Shown here piece by piece: positions 1 to 12,423 of a stretch of 64,000 nt of DNA; the first letter of the stretch is position 1, and each line of letters starts with the position of its first letter. The position numbers and the translations under genes are program-made. Location: positions 4,858,839 to 4,922,838 of the forward strand of contig JAPTYO010000015.1 of the NCBI GenBank assembly GCA_036873135.1, given 5' to 3'. The notes under the pieces were generated by a model. That model saw nothing but the letters and a program-made list of their open reading frames with translations, was not told where the DNA came from and did not search any database. The DNA comes from Clarkia xantiana subsp. parviflora (Eukaryota; Streptophyta; Magnoliopsida; Myrtales; Onagraceae).

Positions 1-422
1 AAGCATTCCACAGGCGAATGGCATGCGGAGAGAAGGTGGTCGGATGAGTTTTGTAATGCTGGCACATCTCGACCAGATTGCCACAAAAACGGAATCTGAT
101 CCCCGCTGATACTTGCCCCGTAGAGACAAATACCTCCCCTTTTCGGGGACGAGTAACCTCAAGGTTACCCGAGGGGCGAGGCCAGGGATACGGGAAACGA
201 GGTTCCCAAGTAGAAGTGATGCACCCCTCTCGGAGAGCTGCATCATAAGCGGTGTTGGAGGTTTCATTCAGAGCATAATCAAAGTTGAAGGGCTTTCTCC
301 CCTCAGAGCTGGATCCACTGTCTGAAAAGTAGCAATGGCAAGGAAGGCACAGTGGGATTTTCGGAAAGCTGCAAACAAGGAAAAGATGAACAAGCAACGA
401 AGAAGAAATCCTTACCAGACAT
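1..422 (-). CDS. Tat-1 antisense gene, 5' exons (partial)
   Basis: This is the start of the conserved antisense gene of Tat elements, cut by the window edge. The first coding exon is 422-416 (ATGTCTG), followed by a predicted intron at 415-322 (GTAAGG...TTTTCAG, 94 bp). Exon 2 runs from 321 to the window edge without a stop in the spliced frame. It carries the motifs GRKPFNFDYA, AYDAALREGC, TRPRKGEVFVSTGQ and FCGNLVEMC shared with Tat-2 and Tat-3. Without splicing the frame ends at 303, so the intron is needed. The family resembles the plant 'putative gypsy type transposon' domain (Pfam PF04195, from memory). Its molecular function is unknown. Expression is inferred only from the splice sites and the upstream TATA box. 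Confidence 0.6.
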
Positions 423-582
423 GACGAATTGGAAGTTGAAGGAATGAACGGGGCGTTGTCGGAAGGATGGTCGGAAAAGCACTAATGGTCTTCGGAATCG
501 CAAAAGCTTGAATTCACAAAGGTTGCAGAGAGCTCCTGAAAATTCGAAGACGGTAAAAGTGATACAACACCCACGGTTAGGG

Positions 583-590
583 TTTTATAG
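583..590 (-). promoter_or_regulatory. Antisense TATA box of Tat-1
   Basis: CTATAAAA on the minus strand lies 161 bp before the antisense ATG at 422. The same motif sits at nearly the same distance in Tat-3 (23149-23156) and Tat-2 (31097-31104), although the flanking sequence differs. It is a candidate core promoter for the antisense gene. Confidence 0.55.
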
Positions 591-972
591 GCAAATAGGA
601 CAGTTGAAGGGACACTTCGATCCGAGTCGTCGAAGTTGAAGAGTTTTAATCTGGACCGTTGAGATGGAACGTGCAGAAGGGTAACGGGCGTAATGATGAA
701 ACGGCCTGAAAAGCACTTTTCAGAAAAAACAGGCGCGAAAAATCAGGCACGAGTGCCGAAGACGTCGCTTCACTAGCTGCTGCATTTATTGAACTGGGGA
801 ATCGAAAAGTCCCTTCAGATTTGGCAGTTATCCGCAAAGTATCGAGGAAACGTGAAGGAGAAAGACTAGTATTGAGTGACTATGCCAAGGGAAAGATCCC
901 CGATTCCAATGTCGGGAGGTCGAGAGTTGAAAGACACGACGAACTAAAAGTCCCTCGTGTCTTGGGGGCAAA

Positions 973-1626
973 TGATGAGTTCGACTACAGCCGTTAGGCC
1001 CTTTAACGGTGAGGAAACGGCAAATAGGCCCGGTGGGCCCTAAACGAAGGCCAAGATGGCCCAGACAAAGGATCCCGACGAAGGGAGCCCGAGGATAAGA
1101 GGTCCCGACAGAGTCGGACCTGACAAGCGAGCTGAACGCTCCCGACGAGATGCCTCTGAGTAGGCCCCGATGACGAATCCCTGAGAACAATAGGCCCTGT
1201 CACGATGACGAGGGGCCCCGAGTTGTGACACAACGAGATAACTCTGGAGTCCCCGACATTAGTCGGGACTCGTTATCAGAGGATAAGGCCGAGATACGCG
1301 GGGCGTGGCCGAGATAAGCGAGATCATGGCCTAGATAGGCGGGATAACACCCGAGATACGCGGGATACGGGCTAACCACCCCCAACGGTTCACCAGGTAA
1401 CTGAGGCATCTCTTCGCCTATAAAAGGGCAAGAGGTCACCTCAGATCACTTACGTTGAAATACATTACTTGAGATTATTGCTTGCCAGTCCGGACGAAGT
1501 ACTCATTTAAGCATCGGAGAGGGATTCTGGGTCACCGCCCGGACTATCCCCTCTTGCAGGATTGCGTGGAGCGAAGGAGCTAGGATCGCCGTCAAAGACC
1601 GTACCGGAGTTCCACCGTGATCCACA
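973..1626 (+). repeat. Tat-1 3' LTR
   Basis: The LTR is 654 bp, bounded by TGATG and CCACA. It shares with the Tat-2 and Tat-3 LTRs the GGGGCCCCGAG block, the GAGATA(A/C)GCG repeats, a TATA box (CTATAAAAG, 1418-1426) and the GCATCGGAGAGGGATTCTGG block near its 3' end. It is the most diverged of the LTRs of this family here. Confidence 0.85.
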
Positions 1627-2209
1627 GCCGGAGGCCGGTGGCGGTGGCCGGAGCGTGGTGGCCTTAAGGGCATAATTAGTGTGTAGGGGTATTTTAGACA
1701 TTTCACATTTTATTAATTAAATTGATAAATTGTATAATAATTACAAAAGGGTATTTTTGTCTTTTCACGTGGTTTTGTTAGATTTAACAGAAAATTTGGA
1801 CGGAAACTTGAAAAAACACAAAACTCAAAATTCAGGCCCTAATAATACGTTTTTTTAATTCAGACCCCTTGTGGCAACATGGGCAAACATTCAGGCCCCT
1901 ATTGTATTCTTAACCCAAGATTAAATTAATTAAGGTTTCTTATTAATCTGTGTTTGGATAACTAAGTGAGTTTGAAATATAGAAAGAAGAATTATTGCAG
2001 TCAAGTCAATATCAGTTGCGCAAGACACCAAACGAATCATCATCACCCCCCAAAATACAAGAAGCATCAATCATTTTCATAACACAAAATCGCCCTCCCT
2101 CCCTTATCTGCTTGCTAATTATGCAGCAGAGCCTCCCCCAACAAATGTACGTCGCAATTACAAACAAGTATATCAATCAGATTCTGTTAGCACCAAATAC
2201 AGTCCGTGT
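1627..2209. other. Intergenic spacer between Tat-1 and the TPR/J-domain gene
   Basis: The first 50 bp are GC-rich and the rest is AT-rich. No coding frame with support was seen. The last 200 bp before 2210 probably hold the 3' UTR of the minus-strand gene. Confidence 0.5.
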
Positions 2210-5200
2210 TCACCATCGCGACTCTGAATTTCCGTGCGTCTTCCAGCTCTCCCTCCAATATCGCCTGCTACTTCCATACGAGTAATTACTGTCATATTCA
2301 TTTGATGATGATCTGTACCTTCCTCCATATGGACTACTACTCCTTTCTTCTTTTCGACCACCTCTCATTTCTTCATCCATATCATACTCTGCTCGCTGAA
2401 ACCACAACAACACACTTTAACCTTATTAATCTAATCTAATCGAATATCCACCCCATCTTTCAGCATTTCTGCAAAATAACATGGAATTGGTCCAAATTCT
2501 AAACCTTTGATGCGTCCGATAATACAGCATAAGCCTCTCCAATTATTTTGAAGAGCCGATCTGCATCCGAGTGAATCTCCTTGCCGATTGCTTTCCATAG
2601 ATGATGTCCCTCACTGCTGATTTCACTTCTTGCCAAAAACTGCCCAGCCTTAATTAATTGAACATCCAATAACTTCAGAATCCACACTAGAGAAGAGTAA
2701 TGTATTTGTTCCAACAATAATACGAGCTATTGAGGGAGCCGGAAAAACCTTATCGGGGTGATGTCTCAAAGCTGCTTTGCGGTAAGCCTTCTTGATGTCT
2801 GCGGCTGTGTCACATTTTTTCACTCCCCTGCCAGAGTGAGTATACAAGTATTACACAATTTATTATATATATATATATATGCAAAATAAAGGACTTTCAT
2901 TTCCAAATTTTACCCTACAAAATGCTTAAAATCCGACAAAAGAAACAATAATAAATTTGGGACTTGAACTCATGTTTTCTGCATTCACAATTCACAAGCA
3001 AAGATATCAATCACTATGCTAAGTTAATTCTAAAGGCTTTTTTTCCTGATGTAGACTATCTATGGTTAATTAAATATTATTGTTAACCAATTATGGAAAT
3101 ATATACACACATAGCGCATGTTCGCTCTTGTTCGTTAAAACGATTATACTAAAGATTCCCCTGTTTCTGCTTTTTAACAACGCACGAATACTGGCAAGAA
3201 TCTGAGCAACTTACAGTATGAGATAGAACTCTAATGGGATTGCCTTCTTAGCTTGCTCTTCTGCAGCAGATAACCGCTTCTGAGATTTCCTTAGATCATT
3301 GATTCTATCATTGCTTCCACTTGATCCAGTGGACGCTTTATTCTTGTGTTGGTCTTCAAGAATAGTGATGAGCCTCCGTAAATCATTTGCTGCGTGTCCA
3401 TGGTCTCTGATCAGCTCATGTAAGCTTGCTCTTCGAGAAATTGCCTGCACGGTTTTTAGTAGCCATTAAGTACTACAATAACTTGAGACATTTTACACAT
3501 GTAATATTTGATTTATGAAGTCACCAAGGCTAATTATAATGACGACACTCCTAGATCCTTCTTGAGCTTCACTGTTGTATGAACTACTTATCATTATTGT
3601 CATATCTACATATTAATTTAAACTAGTTACAACATGGAGATTATTAATATATTATGATGACTATTCCAAATCTCAAATCCTATCTTATGTCTAGCAAATC
3701 CGAATCTCATGTCTATCGATTAATCATTCAACGGTCAACCTTTTAGTTTCTAGTTGTATTTCCTTTTCTACCAGAAGAAGAAAAAATAAAAATACGATTT
3801 CGTAAATGCATATGTAAAGACGTGTTTTCCTATTTAATAAAAAATATTCCTATTAATAGATGTTGAGTGAGGATTGTTTAGGAAGCTCATTTTGCAGGAA
3901 ACAACCTTGCTTACATATTGCCAGTAGAGAGAAGATGTAAGATATAAAATTCAACGCTTAAGCTAGCAGAAGGGAAATTATTAATAACTAAAAGACTCAA
4001 CTTGCGTAATTCCTTAACACAATCTATTATAGAAATGTCTGTTCAGAGACAAACCTTAGTGTAACTTCCATTCAAGGAAATGGCTAGACTGCAGTCTGCA
4101 ATGGCATCAGTGATTTGGCCTAGCGCTTGATACGAAGCGGCTCGGTTGCAAAAACAGATTGCTGCAAAGGGATGTGATTCAATATTTGTTGATAAAGCAG
4201 CGGTGTAATGCTCCACAGCTTCAGCATACTTTTTTGATCGGAAGGCTTCATTGCCCATGTTCTGCAGTTGAATATGATACAAAAACCAATATTACTAATT
4301 AAAGAATAAAATCGATACATGTAACAAGTATGCAGCAAATTTGTATCAGGTGAAGCACCCTTGAGATGATGATGATAAATTAGTTATTAATCCCGAGCCT
4401 TTTCCTGGTAATTTCTACACTTGACAGCCTTCTCAAGGTATTTTAACTGTGACCTGAAGCACATCCCTAATTTTCTGGTGCATAATATGAATTGGCAGAT
4501 GATATATTTACAAGAATTTCAAAAGTAAAAAAGGAATAATGCATGCAAGTAATATCTACTACAGATCAAAATATGCAACCAATAACTGCATATGCAAATG
4601 AGGCGTAATAGCTACCCGATTACAACCTCATTACAGCAAATGGTACACAGTACGAAATCCCAAAACCAGGTAACAATTAATATTAGATACGAAACATCCA
4701 GGACTCCGTACCTTGCATTGTAAAAGTTTAGAAATGACAGTAGACAGAGAGAAAGACGATTCTATGATCTCTGACGACCTGAATGTTAAAAACACTGAGT
4801 TAGGGGACAGTTCAAGAAGCTTTATCAGTAGCCTATGCTGCAATAGGAAGAAATTTTTTAGCGTACTATGTAGCATAAATTGAAATATAGAAAATTATAA
4901 AATTTAAATTTCTCGAGCACCTTTTTGTGGTAGATCCTGCCTTCTCTACCTTCTGAAGTAAATCAAGTGCCTCATCAAGTTTTCCAAGGGAAAAGTGAGA
5001 CTTAGCCATCATGAAATATCTCCAAAGTTTAACATCGCTAATCCCTTCGTCTTTTCCATCAGAAAAATCAGCTGGAACCACACTTGATTTAAGAAAATTC
5101 TTTTCAGCAACTACAAGAGACTGCTCGCACAACTGAATAACCTCTTCATACTTCTGTAACTGCAAAGTTCCACAGACCAAAGTTCAGAGCAAGTTATGGA

Positions 5201-8200
5201 CCATAGTCTCTGCAGATCAATAGATATTACATCTCTCCTTTTGTTGAAAGGGCGTAGAAACCAAAAGAAAAATGCAAAAGAAGATAAAAGAAAACAAACC
5301 ATATAAAGTACTTCTGCTTTCATTTCAAGCAGTTTTTCTGAGAATTTGCTGACTGATATGGCCTCTGATATAACTTTCAAAGCTCTATCCGCGTCAGAAC
5401 CCTCAGCGATAAGTGTGGTAGCGAGATTCACATATTCAGCCACCTTCTGCTAGCAAGAGAAGAGAACAAGGTAAGTCTCAATATTATTTGATCATTCGGT
5501 ATCATCACAATAATGTCATCATATCATATTTCAAGAGTTAAACAATATAAGTTGATCACCGACCAAATTTTAGGAACATGGACTTATAATGTCACACAAC
5601 TATATTATTATGGTGCATCAACAACAAATAGATGCATCACCTTTGCTCTTTGCAGTCCATCTGCTGCTTCAATTAAGAGCCTTCGATCCAAACAGACACT
5701 AGCTCCAGATGCTATGCACTTGCTAAAATAGCCAATTGCCGCATCAATTTCCCCCAGAACGAGATAACAACTAAAAGGAAACAAAAGCCCAACCAACCAG
5801 TTAAATTCAGTCTCAGAGAGATAACTCTTAGATAGTATACCAACAGAGGAAAAACAGGAACATAGCTTTTTAATTTTTCTTCTCTATATGGTACCGTTGA
5901 GCAAAAGGATGTTTCGATCTTACAACATCCTCACATCAGCCAATGTCTACAAATATGTCTTATAACTGAGGAGCAACAGAACAAATGTTGCCTTCAATTT
6001 TTCCTTACCTTCTTAATGATAGAGAGTTTTATTGTTCATCATTATAACTGTATTTTTTTACGGGCTATAATTGATATTACTCTGTAGGAGGATCAAAAGA
6101 TCTAATGTGTATGGAGAGTATACTTAAAACAGTAGCTGCTGAATGAAGACAGGAAGACTAAAAATTAAACTTCTAAAATCTAGCCCTGCAACGATGTAGC
6201 AAAAGGATATTGGTTTGTCTCTTGGTTAAATACGAAGCTAGGACCTAGGGTATGTAGAGCAAGCCATCCATGTTGTGGAGTACCTAGAAAGTAGTGATAG
6301 ACCGTAGGGGTCCACTACCGTAGATTCAAGTACTCCAACAAAAACATACTTACTTTGCTGCCCTCATTTGTACTTTAAGGAAGTTGGGATCCAACTCCAC
6401 AGCCATGAAGCAATCATCAATAGCTTCCCTAATCCTCCCAAGAGACATTCTGCTAGCTGCTCGATTGCTGTAGCACAACAGAAGAGGTTTACAGCAGCTT
6501 GATGTTTCATCAGCAGGAACTGAATCTATTCCTTTTGTATAGAACCTCTCAGCTCTTGAGAAAAAACCACTCTGGTAAGCTTGATTTCCCCTGAAATCGA
6601 ATTTTGCTGAACTGTAAATATACATGACAATTTACAGAAAAATTAACAAAGATGAGTGAAATAGAAAATGAGAGATGCACCTGAACCGCCACTTCTCACA
6701 AGCTTCTTGTACTGCAGAAGGAAAGATTTTCTGTTCATCATGCATTTGCTCCTCACCAACATGAGTTTTGACTTCATTTTTTCGAACAGATGATCCATCT
6801 TCTTGTTGACAACCCATTGTTTCAGAAGACACAGAACCTCTGGAAGAGAAAGAAAACTGAGTGGAGGAAGATCCATCCTCGACAACGGGAAATGGAATAG
6901 TAGTAACAGTTCGCCTTTTACCCCTACTTTTCTTATCCCTGCTATTTCTTTGCATTGAGTTGTGCTGTGAAGAAAGTGAACCGTTGAAGACAAAACTCCC
7001 CTGACTAATATCTTCCTGTCCTGAAGAGAACGTAAACTGCACTGAAGAAAACCTTTCCTGAGATTGTGAAACAAAAACATTGCCATCCCCTGAAGCAGCA
7101 TACTCCGATTCCGAAAGTTTCTGCGTAGCATTAGTAGCGTCACTCCCCTGACTTGGCCTCTCAGTGTTTGAGGATGATAAATATTGAGAAGATGCATTTC
7201 TTTCCAGATTGAGATTTTTCATTCTGTTAGTGTCTTGGGCATTATTCTCCGTAGATAGTACATCCTTAAACGTGAAAGGTTCTGATGAACCATCTTCCTG
7301 GCCTTCAGTTGTATCAGACGGCAAGGAAGTATCAGCATAGTTTGGTAACTTAACTGAAGAAACTCTTTTTTCTTTACTATGGCGCTTATCTCTCATGGAG
7401 GTAGCTTGGGAATGGGGTGAGGCAGAGAAGACAAAACGTGTTTCATTAAATGTTTCCGAACCTGAAGTAAATCCATACTGCACCTTACTATCAAACTTTT
7501 GAGCCTCAGAATTGGATGCAAAGTCCTCAGTTCCAGGAAAAGCAGATGCATCTCTGGCACTGCTGCAGACACCCTCACCTTTGAAGCTTTTAACAGAAGC
7601 TTCACTTCCAAAACAAGTTTCCCAAAATTTTGATTCGTCATTCTCATTGCCTAGTCTGGTCCCTGCACCACCAAAACTATGAAAAACTTTTCCAGCAGAA
7701 ACTGAGGGTGTTGTATTGTTGTTCAAGGGCTTAGTCGGCTTCATTTGTTCCTCCAAATACTCATCTGTTCTGGCCTCTTGATAAGGTGAAAAGTCCATTG
7801 GGGAACAGCTAGGACTTCCAAAGCTCTCTTCAGCATTACTTTCCTCTTGCTTATGATACTTCTCAGCAAGTAGTTTGTCTGTACGTTGCCTCAACTTGAC
7901 CCTCCTCCTACCAGAATTTCTGATATTGGTTTTACTGAAAGTTGAAATCCCATTTTGATCTCTGGATTCATCACAGGTTTGATGATTAGAGGAGTTGCTA
8001 TCCAAACTCTCACTAGATCCTGCCTGAAATTCAAATTGCTTGCTGCTAGGAGTTTGAGTAGATCCACTAGTCATATTGCTACTGCAACCAAAGGTAAACT
8101 CATTAACATCATCCTTTTTCACTTCATTCCGTTCCCCAAAAATATCACATGGTTTTACATTTGGGTTGCTGGACTGGTCTGGGATGGCACTGAACATACT

Positions 8201-9163
8201 TCCTTGACGAAGCTCAGAGTCCTTGCTGCCACTTTTGAAAACAAATGCTGATGCTGCACTAGTAAAGGAATTTGTGCCTGATGCTTTCGTTATGGTAGCA
8301 GGATTCAAGTTCTCCTTTTCATTCCCTCTCTGATGAAAAGGATTTCCCTCACTGTTGCCTTTAAACACAAAAATACCATCATCATGATGCCTACTTGAAC
8401 TTGAGTTTTCATTGATGTAGGAGTTTAGAATAGGATTAGTAGCCTTTACTTTCTGAGTCTCTGCTGTTGTGTTATTATCACCGACACTCAGGTTTCCAAA
8501 CTGTTTACAGAACTCCGTCGTTCCGAAGTTAAATTTTGATGAGAGATGAACCTGACTGGAACCAAAGACAAAACTTGAACTAGCCCGCTTCTCCAGTTCA
8601 GGTTTGTCATCAGTTCCCCCGTTATTACAACCATCTGAACTCAACCTCTTATATTCAGCTGTGGAATGCTCTTCTTTCCCTAGCACCTCATCAACAGAAC
8701 CTAAATTTTCCGCATTTCCAGCAACCCTCTCCCCTTTCAGAGGAATCAATTGTTCAGTCTTCTCAAACTCTGAGTAAGCATTTACATTTCTATCATCTGT
8801 TCCTGAGGCTCCATGAAAAGCACCAAACGCAAAATTACCATTCTTGTCAAAGGAACTGCGATCCCCGACTGACGTATAATTACTATTACCTACAAATCTA
8901 CCACTCTTTAAAGACCCGGGATTAGCAGTGCTGCCAAATGTGGTTTGATCAGAAGCGTCAGGAATAGAAGAAAATTGATTAGAATTGGAATCGAGTCGAC
9001 CCCTTGACGCGGTCCCAGAACCTAAGTGCCTCCTCACCTTAAAAAACCTCGGGCGTGACAGCCGCGAAGATGCTAATCCATTTACCTCGGGATTTCCATC
9101 GGAAGAAACGCTGCCGTGAGTACCGGTTGTGAAGGAAAAAGATGAGGTTTCAGCCGCCGGCAT
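2210..9163 (-). CDS. TPR and J-domain (DnaJ) co-chaperone-like protein, 11 exons
   Basis: Coding exons by GT-AG sites: 9163-6681, 6611-6354, 5770-5641, 5446-5300, 5159-4921, 4778-4712, 4261-4055, 3444-3215, 2827-2749, 2648-2505, 2395-2210. They sum to 4170 nt (1389 aa plus stop) with matching phases at every junction. Residues 1-827 are low-complexity, rich in Ser/Asn, with scattered FxFG/FxFS motifs (FVFGSS, FTFGCS, FTFSSG). From about 830 to 1240 there are TPR repeats (AAGNEAF-type helices, NRAAS, AIADCSLAI). The J domain follows at about 1250-1328 with the HPD motif near 1278, then a basic Ser/Tyr/Arg-rich tail. The arrangement matches plant TPR-DnaJ proteins such as Arabidopsis AT5G12430 and AT2G41520 (family knowledge). 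J domains stimulate Hsp70 ATPase, and TPRs often dock Hsp70/Hsp90 tails. The exon 4 start could shift by one codon (CTAG or GCAG acceptor). Confidence 0.9.
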
Positions 9164-9297
9164 CGGAGTCGAGGGCGTCCTCCCGATGGGTGAAGAAATC
9201 TGCGACTAAGGAGGGTAGGGTTTTGGTTGATTTGGAAGAAGAAGGTGAGTCGTGAGAAGTAGTAACCAAGCGTGCGTGACAGTGACACAGTGCTGTG

Positions 9298-9305
9298 CTT
9301 ATATA
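9298..9305 (-). promoter_or_regulatory. TATA box of the TPR/J-domain gene
   Basis: TATATAAG on the minus strand lies 135 bp upstream of the ATG at 9163 and 138 bp from the edge of the upstream MITE. It is the only good TATA motif close to the start codon. Confidence 0.5.
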
Positions 9306-9442
9306 TGGATGGCTTTGGAGCGGTCCGTCCGTTTGAATTGGTTTCGCCGATGCCTATTCTGGATTTCTGGTGTTTCAAATAATATAATTATTTTCATTAA
9401 AAAAAAAACAGTTGTCCGTCATATCCGAAGCCGATGAAGTAA

Positions 9443-10175
9443 GGGGGTCTTTTCATGGATATAATGTGGGATGTAATCTCACATTACATCTCACATTACA
9501 TCATCATTACGTTGTTTGGTTTGATAAACGACGTAATGTGCATTGTAATGTAAAGTTCATTATAACTTGAGATCACGTTCAAACTTCATTCAACGTAATG
9601 TGAAATTACATCCAAAAACGGATATAATGTGACGATACGTCCAATATTACGGAGTGCTATTATTTTATTATTATTTACTAAATAGATAAAGTACTTTTAA
9701 TTAACTTTATAGTTTATTATGATAATAATGCACATAATGTTTGTATAAATGTGCAAATTTTTATCGTTGCATTGTTTATGTAAATTATTTTATAAAACAA
9801 TATATAATGTATTAATTATTAGAATTTTAATAGTTGTGCATATTGAGTTTACATATTTAGTTTTAGAATTCATAAATGACTATAGTATTAATAACCACAA
9901 AAATATAAACTTTAAGAAGTTAATTGTTGTCAAAATATATATTCTTTTAAATCTTATCATATAAAGATATAATATACTCTCATGTAGATTAATATAATAA
10001 TAATAAAGTCACGTTACAATGCACATTACAATTTATATCAAACACTGTAATCTTACTTTACATTCCACATTACAGCACAATCAAACACTGTAATCTATCA
10101 TTACATTACGTAGCTCAAATTACATGTAATCTCACATTTCAAGTAATCTCACATTACGTCCATCCAAACGCCCCC
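9443..10175. mobile_element. PIF/Harbinger-like (Tourist-type) MITE
   Basis: The 733-bp AT-rich element has imperfect terminal inverted repeats that begin GGGGGTCTTTTCATGGAT on the left and, read inwards on the other strand, GGGGGCGTTTGGATGGA on the right. Both ends are flanked by TAA (9440-9442 and 10176-10178), the 3-bp TWA target duplication of PIF/Harbinger elements. Subterminal repeats of a TAATCTCACATTAC motif occur at both ends. No transposase frame is present, so it is non-autonomous. It sits just upstream of the TPR gene promoter. Confidence 0.8.
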
Positions 10176-10251
10176 TAAGTGCACAACTAGGGCCTAGCAG
10201 CCTAGGGGTGTAAATTGTCAGTGTGGGGTGGGTTCGGCCAATTTTGGATCC

Positions 10252-10893
10252 TGATGGATTTCGATATAGCCGTTAGGCCCATTAACGACGACTAAACGGC
10301 GAAGTAGGCCCACTGGGCCCTAAAAGAGGATTAGAAGACCAATACGATAGGACCCGACAAGGTCGGTCCCGACATACGAGCTGAACGCTCCCGATGATAT
10401 GCCTTTGAGTAGGCCCCGATGATATGCCTTTGAGTAGGCCCCGATATTAAATCCCTGAGAAGACTGGCCCTGTCCCGATGACGAGGGGCCCCGAGCGGTG
10501 ACCAAAGGAGATAACTCTGGAGTCCCTGATATCCGTCGGGACTTGCCACCAGAGAACGAGGCCGGGAAACACGCCCACTATCGACATAGTGGGGAAGTGG
10601 CCTGAAAAGACGGAACGTGGGCAAGTGGCCGAGATAAACGGAACGTGGGCTAACTGCCCTCACAGTTATCGCAACAGGTAACTGGGGTAACTCCTCCCCT
10701 ATATAAAGGAAGGGGTTACCTCAGGATTGACGTTCATACTGATACTTGATAGCCTACATCGAGATACTCATTTAAGCATCGGAGAGGGATTCTGGGTCAC
10801 CGCCCGGTCTATCCCCTTCTTGCAGGATTACTTGGAGCGAAGGAGTTCAGACTTCCGTCAAGAACGTACCGGAGTTCCAACCGTGATCCAACA
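10252..10893 (+). repeat. Tat-2 5' LTR
   Basis: The LTR is 642 bp, TGATGG...CCAACA. The TATA box TATATAAA is at 10700-10707. It contains two copies of a 25-bp unit (GATGATATGCCTTTGAGTAG core, about 10393-10442) where the 3' LTR has three. Confidence 0.93.
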
Positions 10894-10910
10894 TTGGCGC
10901 CGTCTGTGGA
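10894..10910 (+). other. Primer-binding site of Tat-2
   Basis: TTGGCGCCGTCTGTGG follows the LTR end directly and is the tRNA primer site common in plant Tat elements. Tat-3 has the same motif at 13930-13945. The matching tRNA was not determined. Confidence 0.75.
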
Positions 10911-10930
10911 AAACGTAACGAAAAGCAAAA

Positions 10931-12423
10931 ATGGCTTCTACCCGATCAATGGCTGGCAAGCAAAAGAAGAGACAAGGACAATCTGGCGGTTCCCGCCACC
11001 CTACTGGAACTCTGAATTCAGGGCTGCCGGAGCGCACTGTTGATCGGAATGATCCTCCCCCTGCTGTTTCCCAAACAAGGGGGCATCATGATGATCGCGA
11101 AGATTCCATTCGAAACTCGTCGGAGAGCTGGAAAGAGATCCCGAGGAGGGACCAGGATGCACCTGCAAAGCCGGACTTGACAAAGGTTGTGATGGATGTC
11201 ATGCCAGTATTTTTGGAAGCTATGGAGGCTCTCCTGGACCGAAGGGAGGCCGCCAAGAAGAAGGAGGAGGAGTTGCCTCCGCCTCCGCCGATGGAGAATC
11301 GGGACGAGCATGAGGCCCAACCCGAGCACCAGGACAAGGGCAAGAAGCCCGCTCAGTCGGAGCAATTCGTGATTGACGGGTCTGGACCGGTGCATCATAG
11401 GACCATCCCTCTTAGTGGTCCTATCACCCCCGACCAGGTGGTGAAGATTGTGAACATCTGTATGGGAGACTAGAAGAAGATGATGTCGGAGCTGAGAGAT
11501 CGATCCACTCACCCCTTTGTTCCCCGATTGGTGAACACCACTGCCCCGCCAGGACTGGGTATCCCGACAATCAAAGAGTATGATGGCAAAGGAGATCCAG
11601 TTCGCCATGTCCAGAAGCATGTCATGGCTCGTCTAGGCAGAGCTCCGAATGACGATATAGTGTGCGTTCTGTTCCCGAGCACACTTGGTGAAAGAGCCCT
11701 GACGTGGTTCTTCAGCCTCCCTCCAGGGTGCATCTCTACATGGACCCAGATGCATGATCGGTTCATCCAGCAATACCAGGGCCGTCGGCGTCTCCTGAAA
11801 AGCACGAGGTCCCTGGCTGAAGTGGTACAGAAGCCCGACGAGTCTCTGGCACATTATTACCAGAGGTACACTGCTAGCGTGGCCGAGATTGATGAGGAAA
11901 TGTCGGAAGGAGAGACCATCCGCACCTTCATTCGGAACCTGACAGCACCATACGGTTCCGACCTGATGCACAGCGTGGCTGAGAAGGCCGTGTGGAACAT
12001 GGAGGCGTTGCAGAAAAGGGTGAAGCAACAAATCGACATCCAGGAGTCGAAGATAGCTGCCGGAGACCTCGATCCTCCAAAATCGAACAAGGGGAAGCAG
12101 TCGTTCAAACCCTCGGACGATCGCAGGAGGAAAGATAAACCCGAGAGCAATCGGGGTCGAGGCCGTCCCGATCGGAGGGAAGACAAGCGTCCCTCAAAGT
12201 CGGACAAGCGGGAGGACCACTATACTCCTCTCATTTGTTCCATGGGTACTGTGTTGGCGGTGATGGACCGACAGGGTATCGCCAGGTATCCCCCGAAGAA
12301 GGATGGAGAGTTCATGGGAGCTCGCACCGATCGTTTTTGTCGTTTCCATCGTGCCAGCGGTCACGACACTAACCATTGTCGGGAGTTGAAGAAGGAGATT
12401 GAGAAGGAAAGCTCAAGGAATTT
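10931..12423 (+). pseudogene. Tat-2 gag (nucleocapsid), with stop and frameshift
   Basis: The start ATG at 10931 lies 37 bp after the LTR. The frame is broken by TAG at 11471-11473, where Tat-3 has CAG. It resumes in the same frame at 11480 and runs through the capsid-like region (LGERALTWFFSLPPG, AHYYQRYTASV). A CCHC-like motif follows near 12336-12380 (CRFHRASGHDTNHC). A 13-nt deletion against Tat-3 near 12407 then shifts the frame into that used by the protease. Gag packages the element RNA; this copy could give only a fragment. Confidence 0.85.

Larger units (their letters stand above)
1..1626 (+). mobile_element. Tat-1: 3' end of a Tat-lineage Ty3/gypsy retrotransposon
   Basis: Only the 3' part of the element is in the window; the rest lies left of position 1. 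Positions 1-972 match the antisense-gene region of Tat-2 (30500-31366) and Tat-3 (22550-23524). Positions 973-1626 are the 3' LTR, which starts TGATG and ends CCACA. The purine-rich stretch CTTGGGGGCAAA at 961-972 abuts the LTR as polypurine tract and is shared with Tat-2 and Tat-3. The sequence is more diverged from those two than they are from each other. The target-site duplication cannot be tested because the 5' LTR is not present. Confidence 0.85.

Noticed and set aside
369..415. A shorter intron 1 (47 bp, ending TTTGCAG) in Tat-1
   Set aside because: It leads into a frame that stops soon. The acceptor at 323-322 (TTTTCAG) is conserved in all three copies and opens the long conserved frame.
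828..1439. Several minus-strand frames in the Tat-1 LTR and similar ones in the Tat-2 LTRs (10320-10663, 31435-31764)
   Set aside because: They follow GC-rich LTR repeats, and differ in frame and length between copies.
11018..11620. Long minus-strand frames opposite gag (also 14246-14863)
   Set aside because: Low-complexity Leu/His/Arg products that mirror the biased gag codons.
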